Shown: positions 46,172 through 56,063, numbered from the stretch's first letter. The stretch: DNA of 64,000 nucleotides from Vreelandella neptunia (GCF_022489065.1 NZ_JAKVTW010000002.1:62001-126000), one strand, 5' to 3'. Numbers and translations are program-made. Notes: generated from the sequence alone by a model not told the origin.

Positions 46172-46257
46172 TTATTATGCTGCTAACGTTTATGCTGATT
46201 GAGTGGTGAGGGTCGCGCTTTCTATGCGCGCGCGATCCCTCGGCGCCTAACTGTTTC

Positions 46258-46293
46258 AAGAGCTATTTGAAGAGCTATTTCAAGAGCTATCTA
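46258..46293. repeat. Three 12-bp tandem repeats directly after algC
   Basis: The plus-strand unit AAGAGCTATTTG/C occurs three times in a row (46258-46269, 46270-46281, 46282-46293), with variation at the last bases of each unit. The array starts at the algC stop codon (46291-46293, minus strand) and is out of the coding region. Confidence 0.85.
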
Positions 46294-47679
46294 ATTAATG
46301 GGCAGCTCAATATCTGGCGCGACGCGCTGTAGCGCGTTATTAAAAACCGATCTAATGCGAGCCAAGGCGGCATCGTCTTTACCTTCAAAGCGCATCACCA
46401 GGGCTGGGGTGGTATTGGAAGCGCGACATAAACCCCAGCCATCTGGGTAATCTACGCGGATGCCGTCCAGCGTGGTTTTGATACCTTCGCCGAAGTCGCC
46501 CTCGCGAGCAAGCTTATCCACTAGAGAAAATTTGTTAGCGTCGGTAACTGCGATATTAATTTCTGGGGTGCTAACGTCTTGAGGAAAGTGGGCAAAAAAG
46601 GTGTCGGCGTCCTCATGCTGGTTGGCGAGAATCTCTACCAGTCGAGCGGCAGCGTAAAGGCCATCGTCAAAACCATACCAGCGCTCTTTGAAAAAAATGT
46701 GCCCGCTCATCTCGCCACCTAGTTGAGCACCCGTCTCCTTCATCCGTGCCTTGATGAGTGAGTGGCCGGTACGCCACATCTCAGGTTCACCGCCTGCCTC
46801 GCTAATCACCTTGACTAGATTACCGGTGCACTTGATATCAAAAATGACCTTGGCGCCGGGCTGTCGCGCGAGCATATCGGTGGCAAATACCATCAGCAGG
46901 TGGTCGGGATAAATCAGCTTGCCCGAGGGTGTTACGACGCCTAAACGGTCGCCATCTCCGTCGAAGGCCAGGCCAATATCAGCGCCGGTTTCTTGCACCT
47001 TGCGCATCAGGTCCTGCATGTTTTCCGGTTTGCCGGGATCAGGGTGGTGATTGGGGAAGTGACCATCAATCTCGGCGAATAGCGGCGTCGTTTCAATACC
47101 CAGGCGCGTTAATAGCTGTGGGCCAAGCTCCCCGGCTACCCCATTGCCGCAGTCAACCACGGCTTTGATCGGCCGGTTGATCTTAACGTCACTTAAAATA
47201 CGCGCTAAATAGGTTTCGCGAATATCCTGCTGGGTGATGTTGCCCGCACCGCTCTCCAACTTTCCGGACTGAATACGCTCAAACAGGGCGGTGATGGCAT
47301 CACCTGAGAGCGTTTCGCCGCCCAGCACGATTTTAAAGCCGTTATAGTCAGGCGGATTATGGCTACCGGTGACCATCACGCCTGACTGAGTGCCATCCAG
47401 TATATGAGTGGCAAAGTAGAGTACCGGCGTGGGCACCATGCCGATGTCGATGACGTCGCATCCTGCGGCAGTCAGGCCGCGCATCAGCGCTGTTTGCAGC
47501 CGAGCGCCGGAAAGGCGACCGTCTCGAGCAACCACCACGCTGGACTCACCACGCGCGGCAGCTTCCGAGCCCACGGCACGACCAATCAGTTCAACCGTTT
47601 CTACTGTGAGCGTGTCGTCCACAATGCCGCGTATATCATAGGCGCGGAAAATCGAAGCGGGTACGGTCTGTGCGTTCAT
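46291..47679 (-). CDS. algC: Phosphomannomutase/phosphoglucomutase
   Basis: AlgC interconverts mannose/glucose 1- and 6-phosphates for exopolysaccharide, LPS and sugar-nucleotide synthesis. The 462-residue product shows FRAYDIRGIV near the start, the phosphoserine loop GVMVTGSHNPPDYNGFK (Ser106), the metal loop FDGDGDRLG, the sugar loop GGEMSGHIFF and the phosphate-binding RASNTTPALVMRFEG. Length matches Pseudomonas AlgC (463). It lies in the conserved argB-algC-dut-coaBC order. Confidence 0.95.
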   Translation of the reverse strand: MNAQTVPASIFRAYDIRGIVDDTLTVETVELIGRAVGSEAAARGESSVVVARDGRLSGARLQTALMRGLTAAGCDVIDIGMVPTPVLYFATHILDGTQSGVMVTGSHNPPDYNGFKIVLGGETLSGDAITALFERIQSGKLESGAGNITQQDIRETYLARILSDVKINRPIKAVVDCGNGVAGELGPQLLTRLGIETTPLFAEIDGHFPNHHPDPGKPENMQDLMRKVQETGADIGLAFDGDGDRLGVVTPSGKLIYPDHLLMVFATDMLARQPGAKVIFDIKCTGNLVKVISEAGGEPEMWRTGHSLIKARMKETGAQLGGEMSGHIFFKERWYGFDDGLYAAARLVEILANQHEDADTFFAHFPQDVSTPEINIAVTDANKFSLVDKLAREGDFGEGIKTTLDGIRVDYPDGWGLCRASNTTPALVMRFEGKDDAALARIRSVFNNALQRVAPDIELPIN

Positions 47680-47714
47680 AAAGCTTCCCGTTATAAAAAC
47701 ATGCCTACAGAGCG

Positions 47715-48173
47715 TTACTGGCTACCGGTGCTGCCAAAGCCGCCGCTACCACGCGTAGAGTCTTCAAAGGCGTCCACAAGCGTGAGTTCGGCTTGCACCA
47801 CGGGTACCAGTACGTACTGAGCTAGCCGGTCAAAAGGCGCCAGCGTAAACGTGCTCTGTCCGCGGTTCCATACCGAAATCATCAGTTCGCCCTGGTAATC
47901 CGAGTCGATTAAACCCACCAAATTGCCTAGCACGATGCCGTGTTTGTGTCCTAAGCCGGAGCGGGGAAGAATCATGCCCGCCAAGCTCGGGTCTTCAATA
48001 TAGATGGCAATCCCGGTACGCACGAGCTGACATTCGCCGGGAGCCAGCGTCAATGGCTCGTCCAGCAGTGCGCGCAAATCCATGCCTGCAGAGCCCGTTG
48101 TTGCGTAAGCGGGTAGGTAGTCGTGCAAACGCTCATCCAATACTTTGCACTGTAGGCGGGGGCGGGCACTCAT
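47715..48173 (-). CDS. dut: dUTP diphosphatase
   Basis: Dut hydrolyses dUTP to dUMP, keeping uracil out of DNA and feeding dTMP synthesis. The 152-residue trimer-type protein has [47 protein letters not shown] and the C-terminal arm [18 protein letters not shown] precedes the ATG. It follows coaBC by 21 bases, as in E. coli. Confidence 0.97.
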   Translation of the reverse strand: MSARPRLQCKVLDERLHDYLPAYATTGSAGMDLRALLDEPLTLAPGECQLVRTGIAIYIEDPSLAGMILPRSGLGHKHGIVLGNLVGLIDSDYQGELMISVWNRGQSTFTLAPFDRLAQYVLVPVVQAELTLVDAFEDSTRGSGGFGSTGSQ

Positions 48174-48194
48174 AGGAACTCTCCAGAAGTGATG

Positions 48195-49484
48195 TCAGGT
48201 ATTTTTTTGAGCCGCTTTCGTAGATAGCAGCGCTAATGCTTGGCTGAGAATGGTCGCGGCCAGTTGAGTCTTCGGCTGGGGTGGCTCTGCGCGGCTCTCT
48301 ATGCCGTCTACGGTGCGCCATAGTAACCAGGCCGCATTCTGATCGCTGCCGAATCCCAGGCCCGCCTGAGAAACATCGTTAGCCACAATCATGTCTAGCC
48401 CTTTGCGCTGTAGTTTATCTCGGGCGTAGCGCTCAACCTCTTGGGTTTCGGCGGCAAAACCCACGACAAGAGGGCGCTGCTCCACGGGCAGCGCGGCGAC
48501 ACTGGCGATAATGTCGGGATTTTTAACTAGGGTCAGGGTGAGCGTATCGCTATCGTCCTGCTTTTTAAGCTTGTGCTCGGCGGGGGCTGCCGCACGATAG
48601 TCGGCGACCGCCGCGCAGCCAATAAAAACCCCTGCCAGGGGCGCTAGCCGCTGCGCCTCTGCGTACATCTGCTCGGCGGACTCAACGTCAATTCGTGTGA
48701 CGCCTTGGGGCGTGGGTAGGTTAACCGGCCCGCTGATCAGCGTCACCCGCGCCCCTTGTGCCACTGCCGCCGCGGCGAGAGCAAAGCCCATCTTCCCTGA
48801 GCTGTGATTGGAAAGGTAGCGCACCGGGTCTAGCGGTTCCCGCGTAGGCCCAGCAGTGATGACCACGTGAGGAGCGCTGGCCGAGGCATCGGGATACTGG
48901 ACGAAAGGCGCTGAAAACAGGGCCGTCACGACACTGAATATCTCTTCAGGCTCGCTCATGCGACCAGGCCCTACATCACCACAGGCTTGATCACCTGCGT
49001 CGGGGCCTATCTGCTGCCAACCATCTTGCTGAAGCTGCTCTACGTTGCGCTGGGTAGCGGGGTGGCGCCACATTGCCTGGTTCATTGCTGGGGCAATCAG
49101 TTTAGGCGCTTCTGACGCTAAGCAGAGCGTGGTGAGCAAGTCGTCAGCCATGCCATGCACTAATCGAGCGATTAAGTCGGCGGTAGCGGGAGCAATCAGC
49201 ACCACATCCGCCCAGCGGGCCAGCTCAATATGGCCCATGCCTGCTTCGGCGTCGGGGTCGAGTAAGGAGGTGCGCACAGGCTCACCCGAGAGCGCCTGCA
49301 GCGTCAGTGGGGTAATAAAGGCTTGAGCCCCACTGGTCATTACGACGCGCACCTCGCAGCCTGCTTGCTTGAGCAGGCGCACAATCAACGCGCTTTTATA
49401 GGCCGCGATGCCTGCGCTAACACCGAGTAGCACCCGCTTGCCAGCGAGCGTCGGGGTATGGGTTGCGTTAACAACAGAAGCCAT
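48195..49484 (-). CDS. coaBC: Bifunctional phosphopantothenoylcysteine decarboxylase/synthetase
   Basis: CoaBC makes 4'-phosphopantetheine from phosphopantothenate for coenzyme A. The N-terminal flavoprotein domain (CoaC) has GVSAGIAAYKSALIVRLL, the His in GHIELARWADVVLIAPATA and PAMNQAMWRHPATQRN. The C-terminal CoaB domain has ITAGPTREPLDPVRYLSNHSSGKMGFALA and VVGFAAETQEVERYA. I chose the ATG at 49484 (MASVVNA); one at 49499 adds five residues. It is divergent from radC. Confidence 0.95.
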   Translation of the reverse strand: MASVVNATHTPTLAGKRVLLGVSAGIAAYKSALIVRLLKQAGCEVRVVMTSGAQAFITPLTLQALSGEPVRTSLLDPDAEAGMGHIELARWADVVLIAPATADLIARLVHGMADDLLTTLCLASEAPKLIAPAMNQAMWRHPATQRNVEQLQQDGWQQIGPDAGDQACGDVGPGRMSEPEEIFSVVTALFSAPFVQYPDASASAPHVVITAGPTREPLDPVRYLSNHSSGKMGFALAAAAVAQGARVTLISGPVNLPTPQGVTRIDVESAEQMYAEAQRLAPLAGVFIGCAAVADYRAAAPAEHKLKKQDDSDTLTLTLVKNPDIIASVAALPVEQRPLVVGFAAETQEVERYARDKLQRKGLDMIVANDVSQAGLGFGSDQNAAWLLWRTVDGIESRAEPPQPKTQLAATILSQALALLSTKAAQKNT

Positions 49485-49608
49485 GTCAGTGATCCACATC
49501 AGCGTTCGTGAGGAGGCTTACCATACCACTGGCATCACCAATTTGGCATATTGGGGGTAAACAAGGTTAAGCTAGGTTTAATGAGGCTGAGCAACACAGG
49601 AAGCTGCG

Positions 49609-50283
49609 ATGGGAATCAATCACTGGCCAGAGGGTGAGCGGCCCCGGGAAAAGTTATTAAATGCGGGTGCTCAGGCGCTATCAGATGCCGAGTTACTGGC
49701 GATTTTTTTGCGCGTCGGGGTACAAGGACGTTCCGCGGTCGATTTGGCGCGTGATTTACTCAGCAGTTTCGGTGGCTTGCGCCAACTGCTCGAAGCCGAT
49801 CAAGCGAGCTTCTGTGCTGCGCGAGGTTTAGGCAGCGCTAAATACGCCCAGCTTCAGGCCACCCTTGAGCTATCGCGTCGCCATTTGGCTAGTCAACTGG
49901 CGCGTGGTAATGCACTAACATCGCCTGCCTTGGTGCGTCACTATCTGAGTTCACAACTACGCCATTTAGGGCATGAAGAGTTTGCGGTGCTTTTTTTGGA
50001 TACCCAGCACCGAATTATTCGCTATGAATCGTTGTTTCGCGGTACCCTAGATAGCGCATCTGTATACCCCCGCGAAGTTGCCAAGCGCGCATTAGAACTT
50101 AGCGCTGGCGCTGTTATCCTGGCTCATAACCACCCTTCTGGTGTGGCAGAGCCAAGCGACGCTGATCGACGTATCACTGAACGTTTAAAAGATGCACTCG
50201 CACTTTTTGAAGTGCGCGTGCTGGATCATTTCGTGGTGGGAGATGGAGAAGTGGTCTCTTTTGCCGAGCGTGGTTGGCTATAA
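49609..50283 (+). CDS. radC: RadC-family JAB-domain protein
   Basis: The 224-residue product has an N-terminal helix-hairpin-helix part ([28 protein letters not shown]) and a JAMM-type metal site ([19 protein letters not shown]). RadC was once linked to radiation resistance, but that role has been withdrawn and the biochemical role is unclear. It lies upstream of rpmB-rpmG in the usual order, divergent from coaBC. Confidence 0.94.
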   Translation: MGINHWPEGERPREKLLNAGAQALSDAELLAIFLRVGVQGRSAVDLARDLLSSFGGLRQLLEADQASFCAARGLGSAKYAQLQATLELSRRHLASQLARGNALTSPALVRHYLSSQLRHLGHEEFAVLFLDTQHRIIRYESLFRGTLDSASVYPREVAKRALELSAGAVILAHNHPSGVAEPSDADRRITERLKDALALFEVRVLDHFVVGDGEVVSFAERGWL

Positions 50284-50370
50284 GCAGAATAGGCGCGTAG
50301 TACATCGCGCGAAATTGTCTAAGAAAAATGAGCAGAAAGGCGCTTTTTTCACCTTTTTAGCTGGTTTTTC

Positions 50371-50399
50371 TTGCTGCTAGTCGGGCGCTCTGGTATAAA
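50371..50399 (+). promoter_or_regulatory. Strong sigma-70 promoter for rpmB-rpmG
   Basis: TTGCTG (50371-50376), a 17-base spacer and TATAAA (50394-50399), giving a leader of about 150 nt before rpmB. Confidence 0.75.
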
Positions 50400-50554
50400 G
50401 TGCCTCCTTTAAACTTGGGTTGAATAACGGATTTGGATAAAGCTTGGCGGTTAACGGCGTCGACACCTTCCCTTCCGGTCCGCCCGACAGTTTTGAACAC
50501 TCAGGCTATTTTATCCTGGTCAAGTATATGCTGGCCAAGCAGTTGGAGGCTCTA

Positions 50555-50791
50555 ATGTCCAAAGTATGTCAGGTTACCGGCAAGCGTCCGGTAACTGGAA
50601 ATAACGTTTCACACTCAATGCGTAAGACACGTCGTCGTTTCTTGCCAAACCTGCACACCCATCGTTTTTGGGTTGAGTCTGAAAACCGCTTCGTCAAGCT
50701 GCGCGTTTCCACTAAAGGAATGCGTATTATTGATAAAAACGGTATCGACGCAGTGTTGGTTGGTATTCGTAAGCGCGGCGACGCTATCTAA
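50555..50791 (+). CDS. rpmB: 50S ribosomal protein L28
   Basis: The 78-residue product ([20 protein letters not shown], then [18 protein letters not shown] and [20 protein letters not shown]) is a standard-length L28. The ATG at 50555 has TTGGAGG upstream; longer in-frame readings upstream are leader sequence. The zinc-binding cysteine pairs seen in some L28 proteins are absent. It forms an operon with rpmG. Confidence 0.97.
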   Translation: MSKVCQVTGKRPVTGNNVSHSMRKTRRRFLPNLHTHRFWVESENRFVKLRVSTKGMRIIDKNGIDAVLVGIRKRGDAI

Positions 50792-50843
50792 GCCAGCTTT
50801 TTGGCCAAGCGTTTCGGACCAAGTATTTTGGAAGGATTAAACC

Positions 50844-50999
50844 ATGCGCGATAAAATCAAGCTGGTGTCTAGTGCCGGTACAGGTCACTTCTACACCACT
50901 GATAAGAACAAGCGGAATACTCCGGATAAGTTCGAATTCAAGAAGTTCGACCCGGTTGTCCGTAAGCACGTTATCTACAAGGAAGCCAAGATCAAGTAA
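50844..50999 (+). CDS. rpmG: 50S ribosomal protein L33
   Basis: A 51-residue gene ([20 protein letters not shown], then [20 protein letters not shown] and [11 protein letters not shown]), with GAAGGA before the ATG. This is the zinc-independent type, lacking Cys pairs. It lies 52 bases after rpmB and just before a terminator. Confidence 0.97.
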   Translation: MRDKIKLVSSAGTGHFYTTDKNKRNTPDKFEFKKFDPVVRKHVIYKEAKIK

Positions 51000-51050
51000 T
51001 CGCGTAAGCGATTATGATCGGCTTTCTCTGCAGGCGAGCGCCTGTTCAAA

Positions 51051-51074
51051 AACCCGGCCTCAAGCCGGGTTTTT
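51051..51074 (+). terminator. Terminator of rpmB-rpmG
   Basis: AACCCGGC (51051-51058), loop CTCAA, GCCGGGTT (51064-51071), T run to 51074. Confidence 0.9.
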
Positions 51075-51154
51075 GCATGCATGTCTTTTACATATCGCAT
51101 CTCGCTAAACCACCTTCATTTGGCTGTCACTACAAGCCGGTACGATGACTAACT

Positions 51155-51994
51155 ATGCCCGAACTGCCCGAAGTTGAAACGACCCGACGCGGGATTGCTC
51201 CTTATATTGAGGGTCAGGAAGTTACCGAAGTGTTGGTGCGTCAGCCGCGGCTGCGTGTGCCTGTGCCGGATGATTTGGCCGAGCGTTTGGTGGGCGCGCG
51301 CATTGGCGTATTGAAGCGACGTGCTAAATACCTGCAAATACCGATTCAGCAAGTAGCAAAGCCCGATGCTGGGGGCGGCACCTTGTTATGGCACTTGGGC
51401 ATGTCGGGTAGCCTACGTATTGCCAGGGTGGGTGATCTGCCTAAAAAACATGATCATGTCGATGTGGTCACGGCCAGTGGCTATGTGTTGCGCTATCACG
51501 ACCCCCGTCGTTTTGGCTTTGTGGATTGGCAGGCCGATGACGAAGCGCGGGATAAGCGTCTGGCGCACTTGGGTCCTGAACCGCTATCTGATGCGTTTAA
51601 TGGCAAATGGCTCTACACGCTTTCGCGCAATAAGCGCGTGGCGGTAAAGCCCTTTCTGATGGATAACCAGGTAGTAGTGGGGGCCGGTAATATTTATGCT
51701 GCAGAAGCGCTGTTTATGGCGGGCATTGATCCGCGCCGTGCGGCGGGCAGAGTTTCCCGTGCTCGCTATGACGCCCTAGCCCTTGCCGTGAAAGAGGTGC
51801 TCGCGGCGGCCATTACCCAAGGTGGGACAACGCTGCGGGATTTTGTCAGTGGCCAGGGAGAGCCCGGTTATTTTGCTCAGCGCCTTAATGTTTATGGCCG
51901 CCACGGTCAGCCCTGCTTGCGCTGTGGCACGGAGCTTCGCCGTATTACGCTTGGCCAGCGCGCCAGCGTGTTCTGCCCCGGCTGTCAGCGCTGA
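51155..51994 (+). CDS. mutM: Formamidopyrimidine-DNA glycosylase
   Basis: MutM removes 8-oxoguanine and formamidopyrimidines and nicks the abasic site. The 279-residue product starts [12 protein letters not shown] after Met, giving the catalytic Pro2 and Glu3. It has the Lys-containing segment [10 protein letters not shown], a helix-two-turn-helix ([18 protein letters not shown]) and a C-terminal zinc finger ([22 protein letters not shown]). Confidence 0.97.
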   Translation: MPELPEVETTRRGIAPYIEGQEVTEVLVRQPRLRVPVPDDLAERLVGARIGVLKRRAKYLQIPIQQVAKPDAGGGTLLWHLGMSGSLRIARVGDLPKKHDHVDVVTASGYVLRYHDPRRFGFVDWQADDEARDKRLAHLGPEPLSDAFNGKWLYTLSRNKRVAVKPFLMDNQVVVGAGNIYAAEALFMAGIDPRRAAGRVSRARYDALALAVKEVLAAAITQGGTTLRDFVSGQGEPGYFAQRLNVYGRHGQPCLRCGTELRRITLGQRASVFCPGCQR

Positions 51995-52054
51995 TGCCTA
52001 CCGATAAGTGCTAACGTTTTACTTAAGTTTTGCTTACGATTTTTGGAGATTGCT

Positions 52055-53245
52055 GTGACCCAACGCCTGCGCCTGAATAAGAATGCTGACCGCCGCCTCA
52101 AAGCGGGCCATCTCTGGATCTACTCCAATGAGGTAGATATCAAAGAGACGCCGCTTAAAAACTTCGCGGCAGGCGAAACCGCCCTGGTAGAAGCCTCCAA
52201 CGGAAAAGTCATGGCGGTGGCTTACGTTAATCCCCATTCACTAATTGCGGCCCGGGTCATGTCTCGCGACCCCGAAATGCGTTTGGATCGTTCGCTGTTT
52301 GTGCACCGCTTTAATCAAGCGTTGGCACTGCGCCAGCGCCTCTATGCGCAGCCGTTCTACCGCTTGATTCACGGTGAAGGTGACTTGCTGCCGGGTCTGG
52401 TGATTGACCGCTTTGGCGATGTATTAGTGGTGCAGCTCAATACGGCGGGTATGCAGGCGTTGGCGGATGAAATTGTTGATGCCTTGGAAAAAGTCATCAA
52501 GCCGGAAGTGATCGTCTTCCGTAACGATACCGGTGGTCGTCGTCAGGAGGGGCTTGAGGCTCACATTGAGGTCATCAAAGGCACGCTGCCCGACGAAGTA
52601 GTGCTCGAAGAGAACGGCGCTCGCTTTGTGGTGCCGGTGCTTAACGGTCAAAAAACCGGCTGGTTCTTTGATCATCGCGTTAATCGCGAATGGATCAATC
52701 GTCAGGTGGAAGGTAAACGCGTGCTGGACGTATTCAGCTACGTGGGTGGCTGGGGCGTGCAGGCGGCCGTTCATGGTGCGAAAGAGGTGCTGTGCCTGGA
52801 CTCTTCAGGCCCGGCGCTGGATCAAGTAGCCCGCAACGCCGAGCTGAATGGCGTGCAGGATAAGGTGGCGGTTAGCGAGGGTGATGCGTTTGAAGCGTTA
52901 GCAGCATTGAAGGCAGAGGGTGAGGAGTTCGACGTGATCATTCTTGATCCGCCTGCCTTCATCAAAAAGCGCAAAGATATTCCTAACGGCGAGCGTGCCT
53001 ATGCCCGTTTGAACCGCGAAGCCATGCGACTGCTGGGTCGTGATGGTCTGCTACTGTCAGCCTCTTGCTCCATGCACCTAGCGCCCGAGCGGCTAATGGA
53101 TGTCGTACGTGGTGCGGTTCGTCACCAGGATCGTCACGGTCAGGTGATTTTCCAAGGCCACCAAGGCCCCGACCACCCGGTGCACCCGGCTATCCCGGAA
53201 ACGTCTTACCTGAAGGCGTTGGGTATGCGTGTGTTCCGTGACTAG
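52055..53245 (+). CDS. rlmI: 23S rRNA (cytosine1962-C5)-methyltransferase RlmI
   Basis: RlmI methylates C1962 of 23S rRNA. The 396-residue product has an N-terminal PUA domain (RRLKAGHLWIYSNEV), an EEHEE-like middle and a Rossmann SAM domain with DVFSYVGGWGVQAA, DSSGPALDQVARNAELNG, ILDPPAFIKKRKD and LSASCSMHL. The GTG at 52055 is chosen because GGAG lies 6 bases upstream. A TTG at 52043 would place that site inside the gene. Confidence 0.93.
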   Translation: MTQRLRLNKNADRRLKAGHLWIYSNEVDIKETPLKNFAAGETALVEASNGKVMAVAYVNPHSLIAARVMSRDPEMRLDRSLFVHRFNQALALRQRLYAQPFYRLIHGEGDLLPGLVIDRFGDVLVVQLNTAGMQALADEIVDALEKVIKPEVIVFRNDTGGRRQEGLEAHIEVIKGTLPDEVVLEENGARFVVPVLNGQKTGWFFDHRVNREWINRQVEGKRVLDVFSYVGGWGVQAAVHGAKEVLCLDSSGPALDQVARNAELNGVQDKVAVSEGDAFEALAALKAEGEEFDVIILDPPAFIKKRKDIPNGERAYARLNREAMRLLGRDGLLLSASCSMHLAPERLMDVVRGAVRHQDRHGQVIFQGHQGPDHPVHPAIPETSYLKALGMRVFRD

Positions 53246-53291
53246 CTCACGGGTAGAGTAGAGAGTAAGCAGGGTACTGAGGAGCTAAGCG

Positions 53292-53726
53292 ATGGAGTGG
53301 GTGCTGCCCGAGCCTTTTGTGATCGATATCCGCGTAGGCGATGAGTCGATAGATGCGTATCACCACGTTAACAACAGCGAGTACCTGCGCTGGGTTGAGC
53401 AGATTAGCTGGGCGCACTCTGAAGTCCTCGGCTTGTCAATTGAGCGTTACCGCGAGCTTGATCGCGCCATGGTGGTGCACCGTCACGAGCTGGATTACCT
53501 CGCGCCCGCTTTTGTGGGTGATGAGCTGCAGTTGGCGACCTGGATTGTCGATTGTGATGAGCGTTTCAGTTTAACGCGGCGTTTTCAGCTAATACGCGTA
53601 AGCGATGCGAAAACGCTGCTGAATGCGCGCACTCGCTTTGCCTGTGTGGCGCTCACCTCGGGGCGCCCCAAGCGCTTACCTGAGGAGTATCGGCGCATTT
53701 ACGGCGGCGCGGTTGTTGTGGAGTGA
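53292..53726 (+). CDS. Acyl-CoA thioesterase, 4HBT hot-dog fold
   Basis: The 144-residue product has the hot-dog thioesterase signature DAYHHVNNSEYLRWVEQISW (catalytic Asp region and the following helix) and VVHRHELDYLAPAFVGDELQLATWI. Such enzymes hydrolyse acyl-CoA, as in YbgC or FadM types. The substrate cannot be predicted. It lies 46 bases after rlmI and before a terminator. Confidence 0.9.
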   Translation: MEWVLPEPFVIDIRVGDESIDAYHHVNNSEYLRWVEQISWAHSEVLGLSIERYRELDRAMVVHRHELDYLAPAFVGDELQLATWIVDCDERFSLTRRFQLIRVSDAKTLLNARTRFACVALTSGRPKRLPEEYRRIYGGAVVVE

Positions 53727-53782
53727 CATAGTATGAAGTGGAATTTTTCGTGCAGAACCGGCAGTCGCTAGATTTTTCTCCT

Positions 53783-53810
53783 AAAAAACGCCTTAACCGG
53801 CGTTTTTTTT
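53783..53810 (+). terminator. Terminator after the thioesterase gene
   Basis: AAAAAACGCC (53783-53792), loop TTAACC, GGCG (53799-53802) and a run of eight T residues. Confidence 0.9.
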
Positions 53811-53901
53811 GTTTTGCGTTTCTGGGGTGGTGGTCAACGTTCGCTGTGCTGTAATTTGCGTAACAAGACTGCTGACCTTTTAAAAGCACAGGAAAAAAGC
53901 A

Positions 53902-55020
53902 ATGAAAATCGCCGTCCCCAAAGAGATTAAAAACCACGAATATCGCGTAGCCTTAACGCCGACCGGCGCCCGGGAGTTAGCCGGGCGTGGCCATCAGGTA
54001 AGCGTTCAGGCGGGCGCCGGTGAAGGTGCTGGCTTTGATGATGCTGACTACCAAGCCGCCGGTGCGCAGATAGAAGCCGATGTAGAGGTTTTGTGGCGCA
54101 ATGCCGAGCTAATCCTCAAGGTAAAAGAGCCGCAGCCGGATGAGGTGGCGCGCCTCACCCCGCAGCACACGCTGTTTACCTATCTGCATCTGGCCGCCGA
54201 AGAGCCCCTAACCCGTGGGCTGATGGAGAGCGGTGCCACCTGCATCGCCTATGAAACGGTGACCGATGCCCGCGGCGGCTTGCCGCTTCTGGCCCCTATG
54301 AGCACCGTAGCCGGTCGAATGGCTGTTCAAGCCGGTGCTCACAGCCTGGAGAAAGCCCAGGGCGGGGCAGGCGTGCTGCTGCCCGGCGTGCCCGGTGTGG
54401 CGCCGGGTAAAGTCACTGTCATTGGTGGCGGTGTGGTAGGTGAAAATGCGGCTCGTATGGCGCTGGGGTTAGGCGCAGAGGTCACCATTCTGGATAAATC
54501 CCTGGCGCGGTTGGAAGTGTTGGATGATCGCTATCAGGGGCGCATCAAGACGGTGTACTCCACCGCTGACGCGCTGGAAATTGCCACCCGCGAATCGGAT
54601 ATGATTATTGGTGCAGTGCTGGTGCCCGGTGCCGCTGCGCCTAAATTAATCACCCGCGCCATGCTGGCGGATATGAAGCCTGGCAGCGTGCTGGTCGATG
54701 TAGCGATAGATCAGGGCGGCTGTTTTGAAACCAGCAAGCCCACCACTCACGCCGAGCCGACCTATATCGTCGATGGGGTGGTGTACTACTGCGTGGCCAA
54801 TATGCCCGGCGCGGTCGCGCGTACGTCTACCCAGGGACTGACCAACGCTACGCTGCCGTTTGTGCTCGCGCTGGCGGATAAAGGCTGGCAGCAGGCGTTA
54901 CGTGACGATCCGCACTTTCTACCGGGCCTTAACGTGCACGCAGGCCAAGTGACTTATCAAGCAGTGGCAGACGCCTTTGGGTTGGAAAGTAACGACCCTG
55001 CGAGCGTTGTTGGCAGCTAA
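53902..55020 (+). CDS. ald: Alanine dehydrogenase
   Basis: Ald interconverts L-alanine and pyruvate plus ammonia using NAD. The 372-residue product starts [20 protein letters not shown] (substrate-binding Arg), with the Rossmann region [28 protein letters not shown], the catalytic His in [16 protein letters not shown], and [29 protein letters not shown] precedes the ATG. It is a single-gene unit. Confidence 0.96.
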   Translation: MKIAVPKEIKNHEYRVALTPTGARELAGRGHQVSVQAGAGEGAGFDDADYQAAGAQIEADVEVLWRNAELILKVKEPQPDEVARLTPQHTLFTYLHLAAEEPLTRGLMESGATCIAYETVTDARGGLPLLAPMSTVAGRMAVQAGAHSLEKAQGGAGVLLPGVPGVAPGKVTVIGGGVVGENAARMALGLGAEVTILDKSLARLEVLDDRYQGRIKTVYSTADALEIATRESDMIIGAVLVPGAAAPKLITRAMLADMKPGSVLVDVAIDQGGCFETSKPTTHAEPTYIVDGVVYYCVANMPGAVARTSTQGLTNATLPFVLALADKGWQQALRDDPHFLPGLNVHAGQVTYQAVADAFGLESNDPASVVGS

Positions 55021-55079
55021 GCGTTTGAATGCTCGTTGCTGGCGGCTAATCAATTAGTCGCATTGGGGCTATCGCCAGC

Positions 55080-55328
55080 TCAGTAGTGGGGTGGTAGTTC
55101 ATCCTCAGGGCGCTGGCCGCCCTGAGTCTCGTTTGATTGCAGTGCCTGGTGCTGCTCACGCAGGCGTTCGCGCATCAGGCCACTAAGTTGCTCAAGTTTT
55201 TCCAGGCGGCGCTCCTGCTGAACCACTGCTTGATCCAGGGTGTCCAGCCAGTGCTCTTGATGGGCTAAGCGGCTCTCTAAAGATTCAAGACGTTGAGCCA
55301 GGTCAGCAGGCGATAATTCGTGGGTCAT
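55080..55328 (-). CDS. slyX: SlyX-family coiled-coil protein
   Basis: The 82-residue product is a coiled coil (LAQRLESLESRLAHQEHWLD, VVQQERRLEKLEQLSGLMRERL) ending in the SlyX mark PPHY. No biochemical function is known. It is divergent from the membrane cold-shock gene. Confidence 0.92.
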   Translation of the reverse strand: MTHELSPADLAQRLESLESRLAHQEHWLDTLDQAVVQQERRLEKLEQLSGLMRERLREQHQALQSNETQGGQRPEDELPPHY

Positions 55329-55440
55329 GATATCATTGCAACCTTATGTAGTAGTATGCCGGTGCTATTGGGAATGGGCCTGATAGTGCAGGTATTGTCC
55401 TTCGTCTGTTACCCATACAACAAGAGAGCTTTTTTTTTCT

Positions 55441-55986
55441 ATGAATCCAAAAGTTGTGTTTCGCTGTTTCTTAATCAGTGTATTACTAGCCGCCCCTACG
55501 CCACTTCTGTTGGCGGGGATTGTTCATTTAACCGATAGTGCCCTCGCCGAGCTGTGGATGGCCGAGTTGGCAATCAGCGGTGTTAGTGGTGTCTATATTG
55601 CCGTGGCCATAGGGTGTTTTATTGTTCTTTGTATTGGCACATTAGCATCTGCTGCTTTTGCGCCCTCAGTAGTTGTGGCGCCTGATGTGGTGGCGCGTCC
55701 TAAGCCAGCATCGCGTCAACCTCAAGCCGCGGCTCCTATGGATGATGATGAGGAAGAAGACATCATCGATCCCAATGATGGCCGTGAAGAGGGTGAAGTA
55801 AAGTGGTTCAATACCAACAAAGGCTACGGTTTTATAACCCGCGATAATGGCGAAGATGTGTTTGTACACTTTCGCGCCATCCGTGGTCGTGGCCCGCGTA
55901 TGCTAGCAGAAGGCCAAATTGTGCGTTATCACGTGATTAAAAATGAGCGTGGTTTGCAGGCCGATGATGTGAGCATTATTGAGTAA
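55441..55986 (+). CDS. Membrane-anchored cold-shock-domain protein
   Basis: The 181-residue product has two membrane helices (about residues 7-30 and 48-74), a Pro/Ala linker and an acidic patch (DDDEEEDIIDPNDGREEG, 101-118). A complete C-terminal cold-shock domain follows, with RNP1 KGYGFIT (127-133) and RNP2 VFVHF (140-144). The domain should bind single-stranded RNA or DNA and face the cytosol. Ordinary Csp proteins are about 70 residues and soluble. It is monocistronic, with a hairpin after its stop. Function is not known. Confidence 0.88.
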   Translation: MNPKVVFRCFLISVLLAAPTPLLLAGIVHLTDSALAELWMAELAISGVSGVYIAVAIGCFIVLCIGTLASAAFAPSVVVAPDVVARPKPASRQPQAAAPMDDDEEEDIIDPNDGREEGEVKWFNTNKGYGFITRDNGEDVFVHFRAIRGRGPRMLAEGQIVRYHVIKNERGLQADDVSIIE

Positions 55987-56035
55987 GCTTAAGGGCTGAC
56001 ATGGTATCGTCAGCCTAGTAGTGACTGTTGATAGT

Positions 56036-56063
56036 AAACGACCCCGCCTTGGCGGGGTCGTTT
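56036..56063 (+). terminator. Hairpin after the cold-shock-domain gene
   Basis: AAACGACCCCGCC (56036-56048) and GGCGGGGTCGTTT (56051-56063) form a near-perfect hairpin with a very short loop and few T residues. Termination, if any, may be bidirectional between convergent genes. Confidence 0.65.
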
